From Gammaproteobacteria bacterium (lineage in GTDB: Bacteria > Pseudomonadota > Gammaproteobacteria > Pseudomonadales > UBA7434): DNA of 10,418 bases. Location of the stretch: assembly GCA_024280785.1 (NCBI GenBank), contig JAJRPK010000129.1:1-10418 (forward strand). Direction: 5' to 3'. Below, piece by piece: positions 1-6,620 of this stretch (the stretch's first letter is position 1; the number at the start of each line of letters is the position of its first letter). Below the pieces are notes generated by a model, which was not told the DNA's origin, made no database searches, and worked only from the letters and a program-made list of their open reading frames with translations. A program made the position numbers and the translations under genes.

Positions 1-1130
1 AACACATAGGCTACGAGAGACCCAGCGCCGGAACCTCGCCCCGGTCCAACCGGAATATCGTGTTGTTTGGCCCAGCGAATAAAGTCCATTACTATCAGGA
101 AATAACCGGGGAAGCCCATTTGTAAAATAGTGTCGAGCTCGAAATCAAGGCGATCTCGATAAGTTTTTTGAATGGCGGTAAAATCATCTGAGCTAACATC
201 AAACAATACCGCTAACCGATTATCTAAGCCTTTATGAGATAAAGACCGGAAAAATTCATCTAAGGTCATTCCATCAGGAACCGGATAGTCTGGCAGGTAA
301 TACTTGCCGAGTTCCACTTCAACATTGCAACGAGCCGCAATTAACACGGTATTCTCTAATGCTTCGGGGACATCTTCGAAAAGCTCTGCCATTTCCTCGC
401 CAGTTTTAACATACTGCTCTTCGGTATAGCGTTTCTCTCGTCTGGGATCATCGAGCACCCGGCCTTCGCTGACACAAACCCGAACTTCGTGGGCCTCATA
501 GTCTGACCGATGCATAAAACAGCAAGAGTTTGTAGCGACCACGGCCACACTGTTATTTTCGGCTAAAGAGACCGCCGCATGAAGATGACGTTCGTCATCG
601 GCTCGCCCCAACCTCTGCAAATCGAGATAATATCGATCGCCAAATATTGTTTTCCAACGGATTAACCGAGATTCAGCCAGGTCAATTTTTTCGGACAAAA
701 GCGCCCTTCCCACATCTCCTTGACTTGCTCCTGACAATGCGATTAAGCCATCAGATAACTCTTCGATCCAACTCTGCTGTAAGTACACTCCCCGCACAGA
801 TTGCCCTTCTAAGAATGCGCGTGAGATGAGCTGAATTAAATTTTTATAACCCTTGTGATTTTGCGCCAATAACGTAATGCAATAAGGTGAGCTAATTTCA
901 GTATCATCATCTTCTACCCAGAGCATATCGACGCCGTAAATAGGCTTAATCCCTTTCGAAAAGGCCGCCTTTTGGAATTTAATTAAACCGTAAAAATTAT
1001 TCAAGTCTGTAAGCGCGATCGCAGGCATAGTTAGCTCAGCGGCACGCTGGACTAATGGCTTTATTCTCAATAGTCCATCGACTAATGAAAAGTCAGAATG
1101 ACAGCGTAGATGAATAAAAGAGGGTGCCAT
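1..1130 (-). CDS. dnaE: DNA polymerase III alpha subunit, N-terminal part (3' end off window)
   Basis: This is the replicative DNA polymerase catalytic subunit, which acts in the cytoplasm in the Pol III core with epsilon and theta. I read 376 uninterrupted codons from an ATG at 1128-1130 to the window edge; the family is about 1,160 residues, so roughly a third is present. Residues 1-270 are the PHP domain, opening with HLRCHSDFS (residues 7-15). The 'MGFPGYFLIVMDFI' block (338-351) and 'GPGRGSGAGSLVAY' (362-375) are the start of the polymerase palm and are diagnostic. The palm catalytic aspartates lie beyond the window. PHP metal-site residues are degraded as in E. coli: TDLNN (41-45) lacks the histidine of active PHP domains. 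'ATNSCCF' (199-205) stands where E. coli has ATNDVRF. The start has only a short AGG five bases upstream. A 220-bp gap separates it from rnhB, so it may have its own promoter, but I see no convincing one. Confidence 0.97.
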   Translation of the reverse strand, partial: MAPSFIHLRCHSDFSLVDGLLRIKPLVQRAAELTMPAIALTDLNNFYGLIKFQKAAFSKGIKPIYGVDMLWVEDDDTEISSPYCITLLAQNHKGYKNLIQLISRAFLEGQSVRGVYLQQSWIEELSDGLIALSGASQGDVGRALLSEKIDLAESRLIRWKTIFGDRYYLDLQRLGRADDERHLHAAVSLAENNSVAVVATNSCCFMHRSDYEAHEVRVCVSEGRVLDDPRREKRYTEEQYVKTGEEMAELFEDVPEALENTVLIAARCNVEVELGKYYLPDYPVPDGMTLDEFFRSLSHKGLDNRLAVLFDVSSDDFTAIQKTYRDRLDFELDTILQMGFPGYFLIVMDFIRWAKQHDIPVGPGRGSGAGSLVAYV

Positions 1131-1340
1131 ATCAACCTATCGTATATGTAGCATGAGTCACCTCACGCAGACTTTTTATTTTCTTAACCAAATACCGCTT
1201 AACCACGCTTTATCGACGTCAGTACTTGTGCTGTATAAATGAGTATGTTGGCAATTCTTGGCGGCGTATTAAGATGCTTATACTACTCTATTCTTAAACA
1301 TCATATTACTAGATATTGTTTTTATTGACGGCGTAAAATC

Positions 1341-1356
1341 AGCTAACCGGTTAGCT
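1341..1356. repeat. 16-bp perfect palindrome across the rnhB stop
   Basis: AGCTAACCGGTTAGCT is exactly its own reverse complement and includes the rnhB TAA stop codon. In RNA it could fold as a 6-bp stem with a CCGG loop, followed by GATTTTACG. The stem is too short and the U run too broken for a confident intrinsic terminator. It could equally be a DNA-binding dyad or chance. Confidence 0.5.
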
Positions 1357-1983
1357 TTCCTCAAGCCCAAGAACGGCTTTGACGGGGCCAAAAGACGTTC
1401 GGTGATGGGGTGTAACCCCATAGCGGATAATGGCTTCTCTATGTGACGCAGTGGGATAGCCTTTGTGCTTATCAAAGGAGTATTGTGGGTACTCTTGCGC
1501 CAGCAATACCATCTCTCTATCTCTAGTAACCTTAGCTATAATGGAAGCCGCACTAATACAGGCCACCCGTTGGTCACCCTTAACGATCGCTTGCGATGCG
1601 TACTGCCACTCCGGCACTCGATTGCCATCAACCACCACATACTCAGGCGACACGGAGAGTCCTTCAACGGCTCTTTTCATGGCTAACATAGAGGCCCAAA
1701 GAATATTTAGTTGGTCAATTTCGGCAACGCTGGCGCGCCCTACAGAAACAGAGCGAGCATTTGCATAAATCTCTCGGTATAGCTGCTCACGTTTTTTTTT
1801 ACTGAGTTTTTTTGAATCAGCTAAACCCTGTATACAACGAGAGGGGTCAAGAATAACGGCTGCCGCGACAACATCCCCCGCCAGCGGGCCTCTACCAACT
1901 TCATCTGTACCCGCAAGTAGTGTCCCTTCGTAAGGAATAACCGGAGGATCCAACTGAGCTTTCGATTTGGAATTGGAGTTCAT
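1351..1983 (-). CDS. rnhB: Ribonuclease HII
   Basis: RNase HII cuts the RNA strand of RNA-DNA hybrids and starts removal of single ribonucleotides misincorporated in DNA. The 210-residue product is slightly longer than the E. coli enzyme (198) because of a non-conserved leader of about 17 residues. The catalytic acidic set is visible: D27 and E28 in GTDEVGRGP, D119 in VVVDGNR, and D137 in IVKGDQR, with the same D-to-D spacing of 18 as in E. coli. ISAASIIAKVTRD (143-155), HKGYPTA and the C-terminal SFGPVK motif are also family hallmarks. The ATG at 1981-1983 is the first start after an in-frame stop, but no good ribosome binding site precedes it. It lies 163 bp after lpxB. The coding strand holds A7 and A9 runs at codons for SKKLSKKKR; a slip in the A9 run would truncate the protein. 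A 16-bp palindrome covers the TAA stop. Confidence 0.97.
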   Translation of the reverse strand: MNSNSKSKAQLDPPVIPYEGTLLAGTDEVGRGPLAGDVVAAAVILDPSRCIQGLADSKKLSKKKREQLYREIYANARSVSVGRASVAEIDQLNILWASMLAMKRAVEGLSVSPEYVVVDGNRVPEWQYASQAIVKGDQRVACISAASIIAKVTRDREMVLLAQEYPQYSFDKHKGYPTASHREAIIRYGVTPHHRTSFGPVKAVLGLEES

Positions 1984-2060
1984 AATATGTGAGTAATGAC
2001 CTGAATCTAATTTTCAGTTAAGAGCAAAATGTTAAGAAAAACTCCTCGATCATTGTCATC

Positions 2061-2138
2061 GTTAACCCACGGAGCTTAACCGCCTTGATTTACAAGAAAA
2101 GGGTTACTGCACTCCAACGGTGTTAATGACGGAGCTTA
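2061..2138. repeat. Pair of short direct repeats between lpxB and rnhB
   Basis: The plus strand reads GTTAA-N3-ACGGAGCTTA at 2061-2078 and GTTAA-N2-ACGGAGCTTA at 2122-2138, about 60 bp apart in the 163-bp gap between the two genes. The first copy also carries an inverted GTTAA/TTAAC pair (2061-2080). I do not recognise the element. It may be a degenerate small dispersed repeat, a binding-site pair or chance. Confidence 0.4.
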
Positions 2139-2146
2139 CGAGAAGA

Positions 2147-3376
2147 TTAATGACAAAGGCCAAGTATCACCTCCGCAGCTTTTTCATCGGCATTTTGCGC
2201 CAGCATCGTTTGAAGCTGCGTGAATGCTTCTATAACGTTAGTTCGTAGTTTGTGATCATTTAGATAGCTTAATAGCGCAGCCGATAGCTTTTCTGGTGTT
2301 GCATCCTGCTGAAGAAATTCTGGAACCTGTGGAACATCCGTTAACAAATTAGGCAGTGCAACATATTTAACTTTTACCATTCTCGAGACAATGGCAAATG
2401 TTAGCCACGATAGACGGTATGCAACCACCATAGGGGTGCCTAGTAAAGCGGCCTCCAAGGTTGCCGTACCCGAAGCTAAAAGTACAACATCAGCGGCTTT
2501 CATACAAAGTAATGAATTCCCCTCGACCAGTATAATACGAGACCTTACTGGAGCAATATCCGCCCCTGACAGCCTGGCCATTAACATTTCGTACAGCGCT
2601 AATGTCGCAGCCGGTATAACAATTTTGAGTGAAGGCTCGCGTTCAAGACAGACAAGACAAGACGCCAAAAACACCTCGAATAGCGCCTCGACTTCGCTGC
2701 GACGGCTTCCAGGCATAACGCAAATAATCGGTCCCTTAACGCTATCGATGCAGCTTTCGATGCTACCCCCTAACAACTCTCGCCTTGCCAGTAAGGGATC
2801 CGTCAGGGCGCGATCAACAGATGTACCGCATAGACGCTCTGCTAAAGGGTGGCCAACAAAGGTTGCGGCTATGCCGTGCTCTTTTAAAAAATCTGCTTCA
2901 AACGGCAATAACGCCAACACATGATCTGCGCTTTGTTTTATTTTATTTAGCCTACCTTGCCTCCATGCCCACACGGACGGACAAACGTAATGGCAAGTCT
3001 TTATCCCTTGTGCTTTTAACGCTCTCTCTAACCCCAAATTAAAATCTGGCGCGTCGATACCGATAACAATTGCCGGTCGATGCGTGAGAAAATAGCGCTT
3101 CAAGCGATTTCTTATTGAGAACAATTCAGGTAAACGGCGGAGGGGTTCTACTAGACCCATCACCGACAAACGTTCCATATCTGCCAGCGTTTCAAATCCT
3201 TCAGCTATCATTTTTGGGCCGCCAATTCCAATAAATTGGACATTGGACAAGCGGCGCTTAATCGCTTGCATCAGGCCGACACCTAACTGGTCGCCTGAAG
3301 CCTCTCCCACGACAATACCGATGAGTATAGCCGGCGATGTATTAATCTGTTTATCTATACCAGCAGTCTCATTCAT
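2147..3376 (-). CDS. lpxB: Lipid-A-disaccharide synthase
   Basis: LpxB is a GT19-family glycosyltransferase at the inner face of the cytoplasmic membrane. It joins UDP-2,3-diacylglucosamine to lipid X to give the beta-1,6 lipid A disaccharide. The 409-residue product matches the family throughout: VVGEASGDQLG (22-32), GIGGPKM (50-56), VIGIDAPDFN (104-113), PSVWAWRQ (133-140), VMPGSRRSEVE (220-230), LASGTATLEAALLGTPMVVAYR (starting at 300) and LPNLL (341-345). E. coli LpxB is 382 residues; the extra length is in a non-conserved N-terminal leader of about 12 residues and a looser stretch near 181-215. The ATG at 3374-3376 is the only sensible start, but it lacks a clear Shine-Dalgarno sequence. 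A 96-bp AT-rich gap separates it from lpxA, whereas these two genes are usually adjacent or overlapping. Confidence 0.97.
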   Translation of the reverse strand: MNETAGIDKQINTSPAILIGIVVGEASGDQLGVGLMQAIKRRLSNVQFIGIGGPKMIAEGFETLADMERLSVMGLVEPLRRLPELFSIRNRLKRYFLTHRPAIVIGIDAPDFNLGLERALKAQGIKTCHYVCPSVWAWRQGRLNKIKQSADHVLALLPFEADFLKEHGIAATFVGHPLAERLCGTSVDRALTDPLLARRELLGGSIESCIDSVKGPIICVMPGSRRSEVEALFEVFLASCLVCLEREPSLKIVIPAATLALYEMLMARLSGADIAPVRSRIILVEGNSLLCMKAADVVLLASGTATLEAALLGTPMVVAYRLSWLTFAIVSRMVKVKYVALPNLLTDVPQVPEFLQQDATPEKLSAALLSYLNDHKLRTNVIEAFTQLQTMLAQNADEKAAEVILGLCH

Positions 3377-3472
3377 TATCGTCTATAAAAGAGAGGTTTT
3401 AATCAAGGGTCTGGTTGAAAAAATTATATAGAGAAGAAATTTATCTTTATGAAATTATCGTTGTATAGAGAA

Positions 3473-4246
3473 TTATCCACGAACAATACCACGACTAGAT
3501 GATTCAACCGAAACAAGAAAATCCGCCACTACAGAACTGTCTTTGGCCATAATATTCAGTTCAGCCAAAGCCTCTTTTAACGAAAGTTTTTTTCGGTATA
3601 GAACTTTATACGCACGTTGCAGCTGCTTTATATCCTCACCACTAAACCCACGCCTCTTTAGTCCTTCGACATTAATCATACGCGGAACAGCGGGATGCCC
3701 TTCGGCCATAACAAACGCCGGGACATCTTGAGTAACTTTTGTCATGCCACCGATATAACCGTGTGCACCAACACGACAATATTGATGAATTCCTGAATAA
3801 CCACCAATAATCGCCCAGTCACCTATTAACACATGCCCTGCAAGAACAGAGTTATTAACCAAGATGCAGTGGTCTCCAATAACACAGTCATGACCTACGT
3901 GGGCATAAGCCATTAACAAATTATTATTGCCAATTAAAGTATCAGCTCGGTCCTGGATGGTTCCTCGATGAACAGTGACACCTTCACGAAAAATATTATT
4001 ATCACCTATCGTTAATGTTGTTTCTTCACCTTGATATTTTAAATCGGGAGTTGCCTCACCAATGGTTGAAAACTGAAATATCTCACAATTTTTACCAATA
4101 TTTGTAGGGCCTTTAATCACTACATGAGAAGAAATCTGTGTACCCTCAGCGATTTCAACATTAGCGCCAATCGTTGTCCAGGGCCCAACTCTAACACTTG
4201 AATGCAGTTTAGCCGCAGAGTCAATAATTGCTTGAGGATGAATCAT
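3473..4246 (-). CDS. lpxA: UDP-N-acetylglucosamine 3-O-acyltransferase
   Basis: LpxA carries out the first step of lipid A synthesis: it moves a 3-hydroxyacyl chain from ACP to UDP-GlcNAc in the cytoplasm, acting as a trimer. The 257-residue product (E. coli 262) has left-handed beta-helix hexapeptide repeats over residues 1-185 and a C-terminal helical part containing NVEGLKRRGFS (192-202). Catalytic H119 lies in AHVGHDC; H116, H138 and H154 match the other active-site histidines of E. coli (122, 144, 160). The chain-length ruler position, E. coli G173, is G167 here, followed by M168. I chose the ATG at 4244-4246, one base after the fabZ TGA, because GGAAG (4254-4258) sits seven bases upstream. 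A GTG 33 bases further upstream would overlap fabZ and add residues absent from the family. The arrangement suggests translational coupling to fabZ. Confidence 0.97.
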   Translation of the reverse strand: MIHPQAIIDSAAKLHSSVRVGPWTTIGANVEIAEGTQISSHVVIKGPTNIGKNCEIFQFSTIGEATPDLKYQGEETTLTIGDNNIFREGVTVHRGTIQDRADTLIGNNNLLMAYAHVGHDCVIGDHCILVNNSVLAGHVLIGDWAIIGGYSGIHQYCRVGAHGYIGGMTKVTQDVPAFVMAEGHPAVPRMINVEGLKRRGFSGEDIKQLQRAYKVLYRKKLSLKEALAELNIMAKDSSVVADFLVSVESSSRGIVRG

Positions 4247-4247
4247 C

Positions 4248-4682
4248 TCAAATCTTCCGGTCGGCGCAAAGTATCCCACCTTTAGCTGCTATAACACCAT
4301 TAACTTCAGCGCGGCAGCCAAATTTCCATATACCTTGCCGTGTCGATATTATCTCAGCATGTAATACCAGCTGATCGCCAGGTACAACCGACTTTTTAAA
4401 TCGCATCTTGTCAGCACCGACGAACATATAAATTGATCCATCGGCTGGTTTTTTTCCGGCTGTTTTAAAACCGAGAATACCGGCCGCTTGAGCCATTGCC
4501 TCAATAATCAGAACCCCAGGCATAATCGGTAATTCAGGAAAATGACCTGTAAAGTATGGCTCGTTTATAGAGACATTTTTAATCGCGGTTATGTTCTGGC
4601 CTAAATTAATTTCAATAACCCGGTCGACTAATAAAAATGGGTAGCGGTGAGGTAAATACTCTCTAATTTCATCAATTTTCAT
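4248..4682 (-). CDS. fabZ: 3-hydroxyacyl-ACP dehydratase
   Basis: FabZ dehydrates 3-hydroxyacyl-ACP to trans-2-enoyl-ACP in fatty-acid elongation. It competes with LpxA and LpxD for the same 3-hydroxyacyl-ACP, which fits its place between their genes. The 144-residue hot-dog-fold product shows IREYLPHRYPFLLVDRV (6-22), GHFPELPIMPGVLIIEAMAQ (46-65) with catalytic H47 and E61, then RFKKSVVPGDQL (94-105). The wording is very close to Pseudomonas FabZ. I set the start at the ATG at 4680-4682, which has AGGA (4689-4692) six bases upstream and gives the usual N terminus. A TTG at 4719-4721 would add 13 residues not found in the family. Its TGA stop is one base from the lpxA start. Confidence 0.97.
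   Translation of the reverse strand: MKIDEIREYLPHRYPFLLVDRVIEINLGQNITAIKNVSINEPYFTGHFPELPIMPGVLIIEAMAQAAGILGFKTAGKKPADGSIYMFVGADKMRFKKSVVPGDQLVLHAEIISTRQGIWKFGCRAEVNGVIAAKGGILCADRKI
4254..4258 (-). promoter_or_regulatory. Shine-Dalgarno site for lpxA, inside the fabZ 3' end
   Basis: GGAAG on the coding strand lies within the last fabZ codons, seven bases before the lpxA ATG at 4244-4246. It favours this ATG over the upstream GTG at 4277-4279 and points to fabZ-lpxA translational coupling. Confidence 0.65.
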
Positions 4683-4688
4683 TAACAA

Positions 4689-4692
4689 TCCT
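4689..4692 (-). promoter_or_regulatory. Shine-Dalgarno site for fabZ
   Basis: AGGA on the coding strand lies six bases before the ATG at 4680-4682. It supports this ATG rather than the TTG 39 bases further upstream. Confidence 0.6.
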
Positions 4693-4814
4693 AAAATTAT
4701 TCTATCCAAGCGTCCGAACAATAACTTTGACTAACGATCTCTATCCATAAAAACCGGAACAAATAACCAAGACTGTTCACGGCTTTTCTCTATTTCTCTG
4801 CTCTACCTTCCTAC

Positions 4815-4826
4815 CTTAAATTTAAG
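4815..4826. repeat. 12-bp AT-rich palindrome after the lpxD stop
   Basis: CTTAAATTTAAG is a perfect dyad starting one base beyond the lpxD TGA. On the coding strand it is followed by a purine-rich tract (AAGGTAGGAAGGTAGAG) with no U run, so it does not look like an intrinsic terminator. It may be chance in an AT-rich gap. Confidence 0.35.
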
Positions 4827-4827
4827 C

Positions 4828-5916
4828 TCAATCTTTTTCAATAAGTTTCTCTAACGCTTTGACCCGTTGATTGAGCTTTTCTAATTGGGTAAACCTTACT
4901 GCATTTTTACGCCAACTCTTTACCTCTTGTATACCCGGAGCCGATGCGTAGGTGCCCGCTTTAGTCACTGAGCGATTGACCATCGTCAAGCCCAGTATAT
5001 TCACCCCATCGGCAATTGTAATATGCCCAGTGATGCCGACAGCTCCTGCGATCTGGCAGTGCCGACCAATGGTGGTACTGCCCGCGATACCCACGCACCC
5101 AGCCACGGCGGTGCCTTTACCAATATGCACGTTATGAGCGATGTGAACGAGGTTATCAATAATTACATCGTCCTCGATGACGGTATGATCTAGTGCCCCC
5201 CTATCAATAGATGTATTAGACCCGATCTCTACTCTATTACCAATGTGAACAGAGCCAAGCTGATATATTTTTTGCCAGCTATGACCGCCTTCATTATCGG
5301 GTTTTGGAGCATAGCCAAAACCATCAGAACCAATTGCTGTACCAGAATGAATACAGACATTGTCACCGATGATGACGTTATGATAGATGGTGACATTTGC
5401 CCTAAACGCACTATTATCCCCAACGCAAACATTCCCCTCGATAACGGTATTAGCGCCGACAACTACGTTTTTTCCGAGCACCACATTATCCATTATCACC
5501 GCACCAGGACCAATCGACGCACCTTCACCAATAATGGCGGACAAGCTCACCGCCGCGGAGGGGTGTACTTGTCTTTTTCCTTTGGGCCGATTATCAAAAT
5601 ATTCGCTGATTTGTGCATAGGCTAAATAAGGATTATCGTGTACCAAACAACTCACGGGACAGTCGGCAATGCTGTCATTCTTGAGAATGACAACAGCCGC
5701 TTTGGTAGATTTTAATTCAGTCAGGTATTTCTGGTGTGATAAAAAGGAAAGCTGATCTTTTTGCGCTGTCGAGAGCCCCGCAATACCTGTAACGCGCATA
5801 CTCAACAGGGTCTTATCGTCACCGTCATTGCGCAAAATTAACTTTGCACTCAGCACCTCGGCCAACTCTTCTAGAGTGTAGGTTTCAGGCTCGTCTTGAT
5901 CACCGGTATTGTCCAA
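4828..5916 (-). CDS. lpxD: UDP-3-O-(3-hydroxyacyl)glucosamine N-acyltransferase
   Basis: LpxD adds the second hydroxyacyl chain, N-linked, to the UDP-glucosamine intermediate of lipid A; it works as a cytoplasmic trimer. The 362 residues (E. coli 341) comprise an N-terminal uridine-binding domain (about 10-115), a left-handed beta-helix of hexapeptide repeats (about 118-315) and a C-terminal helix (about 333-362). H261 in VHIAHNVHIG matches the catalytic histidine (E. coli 239), and H298 in ITGHITI keeps the same 37-residue spacing to E. coli H276. ANVTIYHN, GSDGFGYA and TSIDRGAL are further hallmarks. No ATG or GTG lies ahead of the conserved YTLEELAEVL block: the first candidate after an in-frame TAG is TTG at 5914-5916, with only a G-rich stretch upstream as a weak ribosome binding site. 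A 98-bp gap follows skp. A 12-bp palindrome (CTTAAATTTAAG, 4815-4826) lies just past the stop. Confidence 0.96.
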   Translation of the reverse strand: MDNTGDQDEPETYTLEELAEVLSAKLILRNDGDDKTLLSMRVTGIAGLSTAQKDQLSFLSHQKYLTELKSTKAAVVILKNDSIADCPVSCLVHDNPYLAYAQISEYFDNRPKGKRQVHPSAAVSLSAIIGEGASIGPGAVIMDNVVLGKNVVVGANTVIEGNVCVGDNSAFRANVTIYHNVIIGDNVCIHSGTAIGSDGFGYAPKPDNEGGHSWQKIYQLGSVHIGNRVEIGSNTSIDRGALDHTVIEDDVIIDNLVHIAHNVHIGKGTAVAGCVGIAGSTTIGRHCQIAGAVGITGHITIADGVNILGLTMVNRSVTKAGTYASAPGIQEVKSWRKNAVRFTQLEKLNQRVKALEKLIEKD

Positions 5917-6014
5917 TTGCGCCGCCCACTAAAAACTTGTATTGAATTCTATCTGCTTCCACCCAACGGCCTAACGCTTTTTCGCTCAAAGTCTTACTTC
6001 AAGCGAAAGGCACT

Positions 6015-6584
6015 TTAACGAATCTGATTAAGACGTTCGGTTACTTGTGCTGAAATATCGTATGAATCGTCGGCAACCATAACGGCACCTGAATCCATTC
6101 GCAAAAGCAGACCAATGTTTTGCTCTTTAACCAAATTCTCTAAAACAGTCGAAAGACTTTGCCCAAGATTTTCCATAACCTCTGCAGCCCACTCTTTTTG
6201 GGCCTGTTGCAATTTAGTGTTGATATATTCTAAATCCTTCCGTTTATCAATAATGAGCTTTTCTTCTTCCAATTTCTTTTCCGCACTCATCACTGCTCGA
6301 TCCTTCTTATACGCCTCAAGCAAAGCTTTATACTCTTTCTCTAGCCCTTCGATCGATTCAATATTGGCTTTAAAGTCGGCTTGATTTTTTAGCTCTTCCA
6401 ACCTCGCTTGAGCTTTTTCTGTTTGTAATACCGCACGTCGAATATCCACCACAGATATTTTCGATGCGCCACCATCCAAAGGTTCTTTTGCCAAAACCGG
6501 ATACGCGAACAACATTGGTATTAACAATAATACTAACCAGCGTGAAGCTAGGTCAGAACGAGAATAAGAACTATGACTTTTCAA
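6015..6584 (-). CDS. skp: Periplasmic chaperone Skp/OmpH
   Basis: Skp holds unfolded outer-membrane proteins in the periplasm and delivers them to the BAM complex as a trimer. The 189-residue product has a Sec signal peptide (hydrophobic stretch about 16-31, likely cut after A32 in PVLA-KEP), then KISVVDIRRAVLQTEKAQ (42-59), the usual opening of the mature chaperone. A long charged coiled-coil region follows (about 57-140), which forms the family's tentacle arms. The C-terminal strand and helix include NIGLLLRMDSGAVMV (156-170). Sequence conservation in this family is low, so the call rests on architecture plus position between bamA and lpxD. It starts with TTG at 6582-6584, supported by a strong AGGAG (6592-6596) seven bases upstream; no ATG is available before the signal core. 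It lies 36 bp after bamA. Confidence 0.94.
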   Translation of the reverse strand: MKSHSSYSRSDLASRWLVLLLIPMLFAYPVLAKEPLDGGASKISVVDIRRAVLQTEKAQARLEELKNQADFKANIESIEGLEKEYKALLEAYKKDRAVMSAEKKLEEEKLIIDKRKDLEYINTKLQQAQKEWAAEVMENLGQSLSTVLENLVKEQNIGLLLRMDSGAVMVADDSYDISAQVTERLNQIR

Positions 6585-6591
6585 AACTAAT

Positions 6592-6596
6592 CTCCT
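6592..6596 (-). promoter_or_regulatory. Shine-Dalgarno site that fixes the skp TTG start
   Basis: AGGAG on the coding strand, within TTTTAGGAGATTAG, sits seven bases before the TTG at 6582-6584. It is the clearest ribosome binding site in the window and is the main reason to accept a TTG start for skp. Confidence 0.75.
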
Positions 6597-6620
6597 AAAA
6601 ATAAATACAACAAATACAGA

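Noticed and set aside
1131..1350. Promoter or terminator for dnaE in the 220-bp gap
   Set aside because: Several TATA-like words occur (for example TATACA and TATAAG on the coding strand), but none has a credible -35 at 16-18 bases, and I see no GC-rich hairpin followed by a U run.
2391..2924. 177-codon plus-strand open frame opposite lpxB, with others opposite rnhB, lpxD, skp and dnaE
   Set aside because: These lie wholly inside strongly conserved minus-strand genes, have no family resemblance and are shadows of those genes.
3423..3428. TATAAT on the coding strand before lpxB as a promoter -10 box
   Set aside because: The hexamer is exact, but 16-19 bases upstream I find only AT-rich sequence such as CATAAA, not a -35 box. 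The gap is AT-rich enough for chance. Kept only as a note under operon spacing.
4277..4279. GTG as an upstream start for lpxA
   Set aside because: It would overlap fabZ by 32 bases and add 11 residues missing from the family, while the ATG at 4244-4246 has a good ribosome binding site.
4719..4721. TTG as an upstream start for fabZ
   Set aside because: It adds 13 non-family residues and has no clear ribosome binding site; the ATG at 4680-4682 has AGGA at the right distance.
4696..4779. 27-codon GTG-started frame between lpxD and fabZ
   Set aside because: No proper ribosome binding site and no known features; reads as chance open frame.
5887..5976. 29-codon TTG-started frame in the skp-lpxD gap, overlapping the lpxD start
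   Set aside because: No ribosome binding site, no recognisable sequence, and the length is what chance allows; not a supported gene.
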